Part shown: positions 60,661 through 64,000 of the stretch, in pieces
Layout: each line of letters starts with the position of its first letter
How positions within the stretch are numbered: position 1 is the first letter of the stretch
From: an uncultured Acidobacteriia bacterium
GTDB lineage: Bacteria; Acidobacteriota; Terriglobia; Bryobacterales; Bryobacteraceae
Direction of reading: 5' to 3'
NCBI GenBank assembly: GCA_903925015.1
Contig: CAIYDY010000119.1
Coordinates: forward strand, 1-64,000
DNA: 64,000 nt
Notes under the pieces: model-generated
What the model was told of the DNA's origin: nothing
Database searches by the model: none
Seen by the model: the letters and a program-made list of their open reading frames with translations, nothing else
Program-made: the position numbers and the translations under genes

Positions 60661-60716
60661 CGATCTATTTTAGACTGGACGGGGTGTCGAATATAACGTT
60701 ACCGGTTGTCGCATAC

Positions 60717-60749
60717 GGCGACGGCTTTCAGTTCTCGAAAGCCATCGCC
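60717..60749. terminator. 13-bp hairpin between the rho and STAS/GHKL genes
   Basis: GGCGACGGCTTTC (60717-60729) pairs with GAAAGCCATCGCC (60737-60749), with one G-T-type mismatch and a seven-base loop. It lies 11 bases beyond the stop codon of the leftward rho gene, where a rho terminator is expected. No T run follows. It would fold in the rho mRNA 3' end. Confidence 0.5.
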
Positions 60750-60759
60750 CGGAGCGTTC

Positions 60760-62505
60760 CTATCCGTTCATAGCAGCTAGGAACTCGGCATTGCTCCGCG
60801 TCCTGCCCAGCTTATCCAGCAGCAACTCCATTGTTTCCACCGGCGACAACGGGCTCAGCACCCGGCGCAAAATGTAAACGCGGTTGAGCTCGTCCTTCGG
60901 GAGGAGCAACTCCTCTTTCCGGGTGCCGCTCTTGTTGATGTCGATGGCCGGGAACACACGCTTGTCGATCAGCTTCCGGTCCAAGTGGATTTCCATGTTG
61001 CCGGTACCCTTGAACTCTTCGAAGATCACGTCGTCCATGCGGCTGCCGGTATCGACCAGCGCGGTCGCGATGATGGTGAGCGACCCGCCTTCCTCGATGT
61101 TCCGAGCCGCACCGAAAAACCGCTTCGGGCGTTGCAGCGCATTCGAATCCACGCCGCCCGAAAGCACCTTGCCCGACGGCGGCACGATCGTATTGTAGGC
61201 GCGGGCCAGACGGGTGATCGAATCGAGCAGAATCACCACGTCCTTCTTGTGTTCCACCAAGCGCTTGGCCTTCTCGATCACCATTTCAGCAACTTGCACG
61301 TGGCGGGTTGCGGGTTCGTCGAAGGTCGAACTGATGACTTCGCCCCGGACTGACCGCTGCATGTCGGTGACTTCTTCCGGCCGCTCGTCGATGAGCAGCA
61401 CGATCAGATTCACTTCCGGGTGGTTGGTGGTTACCGAATTGGCGATCGCTTGCAGCAGCATGGTTTTGCCGGTGCGGGGCGGGGCGACGATCAGGCCGCG
61501 CTGGCCCTTGCCGATCGGGGTAACCAGATCCATCACTCGGCCCGAGAAGCCGTCACGGGTGGTTTCGAGCTTCAGACGCTTGTCCGGATAGAGCGGCGTC
61601 AGATTGTCGAAGAAGATCTTGTTGCGCGCTTCCTCTGGCGGTTCGAAGTTGATCGCATCCACCTTGATGAGGGCGAAATATCGTTCGCCTTCCTTCGGGG
61701 GGCGGATCTGGCCGGAGACGGTGTCGCCGGTGCGGAGGTCGAAGCGGCGGATCTGCGAGGGCGAGACGTAGACGTCGTCGGGGCCGGGCAGGTAGTTGTA
61801 CTCGGGGGCGCGGAGGAAGCCGAAACCGTCCGGCAGGCATTCGAGAACACCCTCGGAGAAGATCAGACCGCTCTTTTCCGCCTGCGTCTGGAGGATCTTG
61901 AAGATCAGTTCCTGCTTGCGGAAACCGGCGGCGTTCTGGACGCCCATTTCCTTGGCGATGTTGTTGAGGTCGACGATGCTCTTGTCTTTGAGCTCCACCA
62001 GATCCAAACGGTTTTCCTTGCCCTGCAGCTGGGCCTTGCGGCGCTGCTGCTGGCCAGGGTGCAGATTCTGCTGGGGCTGGTTCTGGTTGCCCCCTTGGTT
62101 CCCCCCCTGATTGCCGCCCCCCTGATTGCCTTGTTGGGGCTGGCTGGCGGGCGGAACAACCGCCTGCGGCGCGGCGGCAACCGGCACCGCAGCCACCGGC
62201 ACCGCGACAGGAACTGCCGCAGGCGGAGCAACTGCAACCGGAGCAACTGCAACCGGAGCGCTCTCCACCTTCTCGACCGCCTTTGCAGCGGCCTCAGCCT
62301 GCTTGTGCTCGCCACTATGTTTGGCGGGCTGGCGTGGTGGACGCGGCGGACGTTCCTGGTGCGGCTTGGAGTCGTCGTGCTTGGCGTGGTCTCTAACAGC
62401 GGCCGTTTCCCGGGCGGGGCGGTCAGCCGTCTTCCCGGAAGCCTGCTGCTCCTGGGGCGGTGTGTCTGTGTTTACTGTAGGTGTGAATTCGTTATCGCTT
62501 GCCAA
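60760..62505 (-). CDS. rho: Transcription termination factor Rho with a long disordered N-terminal extension
   Basis: A 581-residue hexameric RNA helicase. The first 160 residues are low complexity: Pro/Ala/Val blocks ([10 protein letters not shown]) and Asn/Gln/Gly repeats ([12 protein letters not shown]). The Rho N domain follows ([23 protein letters not shown]), then the RNA-binding cold-shock-like domain ([16 protein letters not shown]). The ATPase core has Walker [21 protein letters not shown] (Walker B region), [14 protein letters not shown] and [21 protein letters not shown] typical Rho is about 420 residues, so the extension adds about 160. Start TTG 62505 has AGGG upstream; an ATG further upstream lies inside engB. 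Confidence 0.93.
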   Translation of the reverse strand: MASDNEFTPTVNTDTPPQEQQASGKTADRPARETAAVRDHAKHDDSKPHQERPPRPPRQPAKHSGEHKQAEAAAKAVEKVESAPVAVAPVAVAPPAAVPVAVPVAAVPVAAAPQAVVPPASQPQQGNQGGGNQGGNQGGNQNQPQQNLHPGQQQRRKAQLQGKENRLDLVELKDKSIVDLNNIAKEMGVQNAAGFRKQELIFKILQTQAEKSGLIFSEGVLECLPDGFGFLRAPEYNYLPGPDDVYVSPSQIRRFDLRTGDTVSGQIRPPKEGERYFALIKVDAINFEPPEEARNKIFFDNLTPLYPDKRLKLETTRDGFSGRVMDLVTPIGKGQRGLIVAPPRTGKTMLLQAIANSVTTNHPEVNLIVLLIDERPEEVTDMQRSVRGEVISSTFDEPATRHVQVAEMVIEKAKRLVEHKKDVVILLDSITRLARAYNTIVPPSGKVLSGGVDSNALQRPKRFFGAARNIEEGGSLTIIATALVDTGSRMDDVIFEEFKGTGNMEIHLDRKLIDKRVFPAIDINKSGTRKEELLLPKDELNRVYILRRVLSPLSPVETMELLLDKLGRTRSNAEFLAAMNG

Positions 62506-63032
62506 ATTTCCCTCACTCCCCGGCCCGTTACGGCCGAGAACGGCAACGGCTCGGCATATTGCCGAATGGCGTCCAAGCTTTGCCGTTGCTCTTTCTGATT
62601 CAGTTTGTCGATCTTCGAGGCGACGACGAGATATGGATGGCCGTTGGATTCGAGCCAGGACTTCAGGTCGAGATCCTTTTCCATCCACGCGCGGCGCGCA
62701 TCCAGGATGATGAATGACAACTTCAGAGTCTTTCGGGTCGCCAAATAGCTTTCAATGAGCTTCGCCCAGCCCGCTTTCGCGGCCAGAGGCACTTTGGCGT
62801 ACCCGTAGCCGGGAAGGTCGACCATATACATGCGGTCTTCCACCCGGTAATAATTGATGGACTGCGTCCTGCCCGGCGTGTTGCTGGTGAAGGCCAGCTT
62901 TTTGTGCTCGGTGATCGCGTTGATCAGGCTGGACTTGCCGACGTTGCTCCTGCCGAGGAATGCCACCTCGGGCAACCCGTCAACCGGGAAATGCTCCGGA
63001 CTGTTTGCGCTAAGGACGAATTCCGCTTTCAA
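62472..63032 (-). CDS. engB: Ribosome biogenesis GTPase EngB (YihA/YsxC)
   Basis: A 186-residue GTPase needed for 50S assembly. G motifs: [10 protein letters not shown] (P-loop), [11 protein letters not shown] (switch), [10 protein letters not shown] (G3) and ASKIDKL (G4), ending [12 protein letters not shown] (G5). Length is normal. It overlaps the start of rho by 34 bases, so rho is translated from inside this gene. A 156-base gap upstream to the HIT gene contains a possible promoter (TACAAT on the minus strand around 63140). Confidence 0.95.
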   Translation of the reverse strand: MKAEFVLSANSPEHFPVDGLPEVAFLGRSNVGKSSLINAITEHKKLAFTSNTPGRTQSINYYRVEDRMYMVDLPGYGYAKVPLAAKAGWAKLIESYLATRKTLKLSFIILDARRAWMEKDLDLKSWLESNGHPYLVVASKIDKLNQKEQRQSLDAIRQYAEPLPFSAVTGRGVREIWQAITNSHLQ

Positions 63033-63188
63033 GGTTGCTTTCGGGTTCAGGGCTTCTATTTAGCGTACGGCAGAATCTGGCAGGGGAGTCGGTGGCAATG
63101 GGTACCCGGAAAATGATGCCCGGACAAGCGGTAAGCACCATTGTAGCGCTTTTCCGGTTGCGCGTGTTCGATGGAAAATCGCGGTACC

Positions 63189-63683
63189 TCAAAACACCGC
63201 CCGGAGCCGACGCCAAGTCTCGCTTAGCTCCTCCGGCAACACGCGGGTTTCCCCCACCACGGACATAAAATTCGCATCGCCATGCCAGCGTGGAACCGCG
63301 TGCAGGTGGATATGGGCCGCGATTCCAGCCCCGGCGCTCTCCCCAAGATTCATCCCGATGTTGAGGCCGCCAGGTTTGTACACGGCTTTCAGGACGCGTT
63401 CCGCACGCCGGACCAGGAACATCATCTCGGCAGCGGTCTCATCGGGAACCACGTGCAACTCCGATGCGTGCTCGTAAGGCACAACCATGAGGTGTCCGCT
63501 GGTGTACGGATAGCGGTTGAGGACTACAAAATTCCTCTGCCCCCGCAGGACCACCAAGTTGGCCTCATCCTGTTCCGGGGTATCCGATCCAATCCGGCAA
63601 AACACACAGCCTGCTGGCGTTCCTTCCGACGACTTGTCGGCCGTCAGGTAACGATACCGCCATGGACTCCAAAGGTGGTCCAT
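63189..63683 (-). CDS. HIT-family hydrolase/phosphorylase-like protein
   Basis: A 164-residue HIT-domain protein. It begins MDHLWSPWRYRY and has a zinc-type pair CVFCRI near the N-terminus, as in Ap4A phosphorylase-type HIT proteins. The HIT motif is HIHLHAVPRW, with the catalytic His in HxHxH. NIGMNLGESAGAGIAAH precedes it. ATG 63683 was chosen; a TTG three codons earlier is less likely. Substrate is probably a dinucleoside polyphosphate or nucleoside phosphoramidate. Confidence 0.88.
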   Translation of the reverse strand: MDHLWSPWRYRYLTADKSSEGTPAGCVFCRIGSDTPEQDEANLVVLRGQRNFVVLNRYPYTSGHLMVVPYEHASELHVVPDETAAEMMFLVRRAERVLKAVYKPGGLNIGMNLGESAGAGIAAHIHLHAVPRWHGDANFMSVVGETRVLPEELSETWRRLRAVF

Positions 63684-63707
63684 CAAGCACAATCCCGGAT
63701 GCCGCGG

Positions 63708-64000
63708 CTAATCTTCGGAATCGTCCGACTCGCCGCCATTCACGGTGTCCTTCAGTTCCTTGCTCGGCTTGAAGTAGGGAATTTTCTTCGCAGGAACTTC
63801 CACCTTTGTTCCAGTCTTCGGATTTCGACCCAAGCGTGCTTGGCGCTGGCGGGTACGGAAGCTGCCAAAACCGCGGATCTCAATCTTGTCGCCACCCCGC
63901 AGCGAGCGGACGATGCTGTCAAAGATGGCCTCAACGATGACTTCGGATTCCTTGCGGGTCATTTCGACCTCTCGCGAGACCTCTTCAATCAGATCGGCTT
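63708..64000 (-). CDS. HU/IHF-family DNA-bending protein, 5' end outside the window
   Basis: The coding frame reads through the right edge of the window: codons before ATG 63962 spell ADLIEEVSREVE, the normal HU/IHF N-terminus, so the ATG at 63962 is internal. The visible 97 codons contain EAIFDSIVRSLRGGDKIEIRGFGSFRTRQR, LGRNPKTGTKVEVP and FKPSKELKD, the DNA-binding beta-arm and core, followed by an acidic tail (GESDDSED). These proteins bend DNA in nucleoid packing and recombination. The IHF-beta/HU type is suggested, but which one is not certain. Confidence 0.9.
   Translation of the reverse strand, partial: ADLIEEVSREVEMTRKESEVIVEAIFDSIVRSLRGGDKIEIRGFGSFRTRQRQARLGRNPKTGTKVEVPAKKIPYFKPSKELKDTVNGGESDDSED

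Noticed and set aside
1-64000. tRNA, rRNA, CRISPR and insertion-sequence elements
   Set aside because: Scanning found no cloverleaf with a conserved T-loop, no regularly spaced repeats, and no transposase motif or terminal inverted repeats.

Overview
The window looks like chromosomal DNA of a GC-rich Gram-negative soil bacterium, most plausibly Acidobacteriota of the Bryobacterales/Solibacter type. That placement is an inference from gene content: an Oar-like TonB-dependent receptor with an N-terminal carboxypeptidase-regulatory domain, three PEP-CTERM (exosortase-target) proteins, FG-GAP/DUF4038 secreted proteins, an isoquinoline 1-oxidoreductase-type molybdoenzyme, three ECF sigma/anti-sigma pairs, and a bipartite palindromic repeat of a style I associate with that group. 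No rRNA, tRNA, CRISPR array, insertion sequence or prophage was recognised.

Layout. 1-6.4 kb: edge of a HicA-like toxin gene, a SEC-C protein, the bifunctional (p)ppGpp enzyme, a DUF971 protein, and an OmpR/PhoB regulator - PhoR-like kinase - second regulator cluster. 6.4-13.3 kb: DUF6282 hydrolase-like protein coupled to a D-threonine-aldolase-fold PLP enzyme, a divergent class I aminotransferase, a PEP-CTERM protein, a PP2C phosphatase, a Kdo hydroxylase homologue and an MFS permease. 13.3-20.3 kb: two PEP-CTERM proteins, FG-GAP and DUF4038 proteins, an atypical EF-P, a DinB-like secreted protein and a glycosyltransferase-methyltransferase fusion. 20.1-27.9 kb: radical SAM - ECF sigma - anti-sigma - rsmA run, a xylose-isomerase-like protein, a large PIG-L deacetylase and thiG. 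27.9-31.4 kb: ECF sigma - anti-sigma - DUF3106 operon, hslR, and metK with a clear terminator. 31.5-41.9 kb: Oar-like receptor, FAD oxidoreductase, circularly permuted ATP-grasp protein, a TPR-HTH protein, a class III CoA-transferase and a two-TM protein. 41.9-50.3 kb: third sigma/anti-sigma operon, a zinc-ribbon coiled-coil protein, a PIN protein, molybdoenzyme subunits, DUF2911, a 34-residue membrane microprotein and an MFS permease. 50.4-58.3 kb: tannase-family esterase, prmA, a DHDPS-fold protein lacking its catalytic residues, a sulfatase, and a DUF2157/DUF4824-like membrane pair. 58.3-60.7 kb: a visibly more AT-rich accessory island with a lone MNT nucleotidyltransferase facing a three-gene overlapping operon (STAS-GHKL ATPase, STAS-like DUF4325 protein, two-TM protein). 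60.7-64 kb: rho, engB, a HIT protein and an HU/IHF-like gene that runs off the edge.

Many same-strand neighbours overlap by 4 bases (ATGA or GTGA), so translational coupling is widespread, and several convergent pairs share stop codons. The most interesting unexplained element is the STAS/GHKL/two-TM island at 58.3-60.7 kb. Next are the DHDPS-fold protein with both catalytic residues replaced, the TPR-HTH protein beside an orphan ATP-grasp protein, and the bipartite hairpin repeat, one copy of which abuts or enters a coding region. All starts were chosen by eye from homology, upstream Shine-Dalgarno-like sequence and overlaps; no database search was run.
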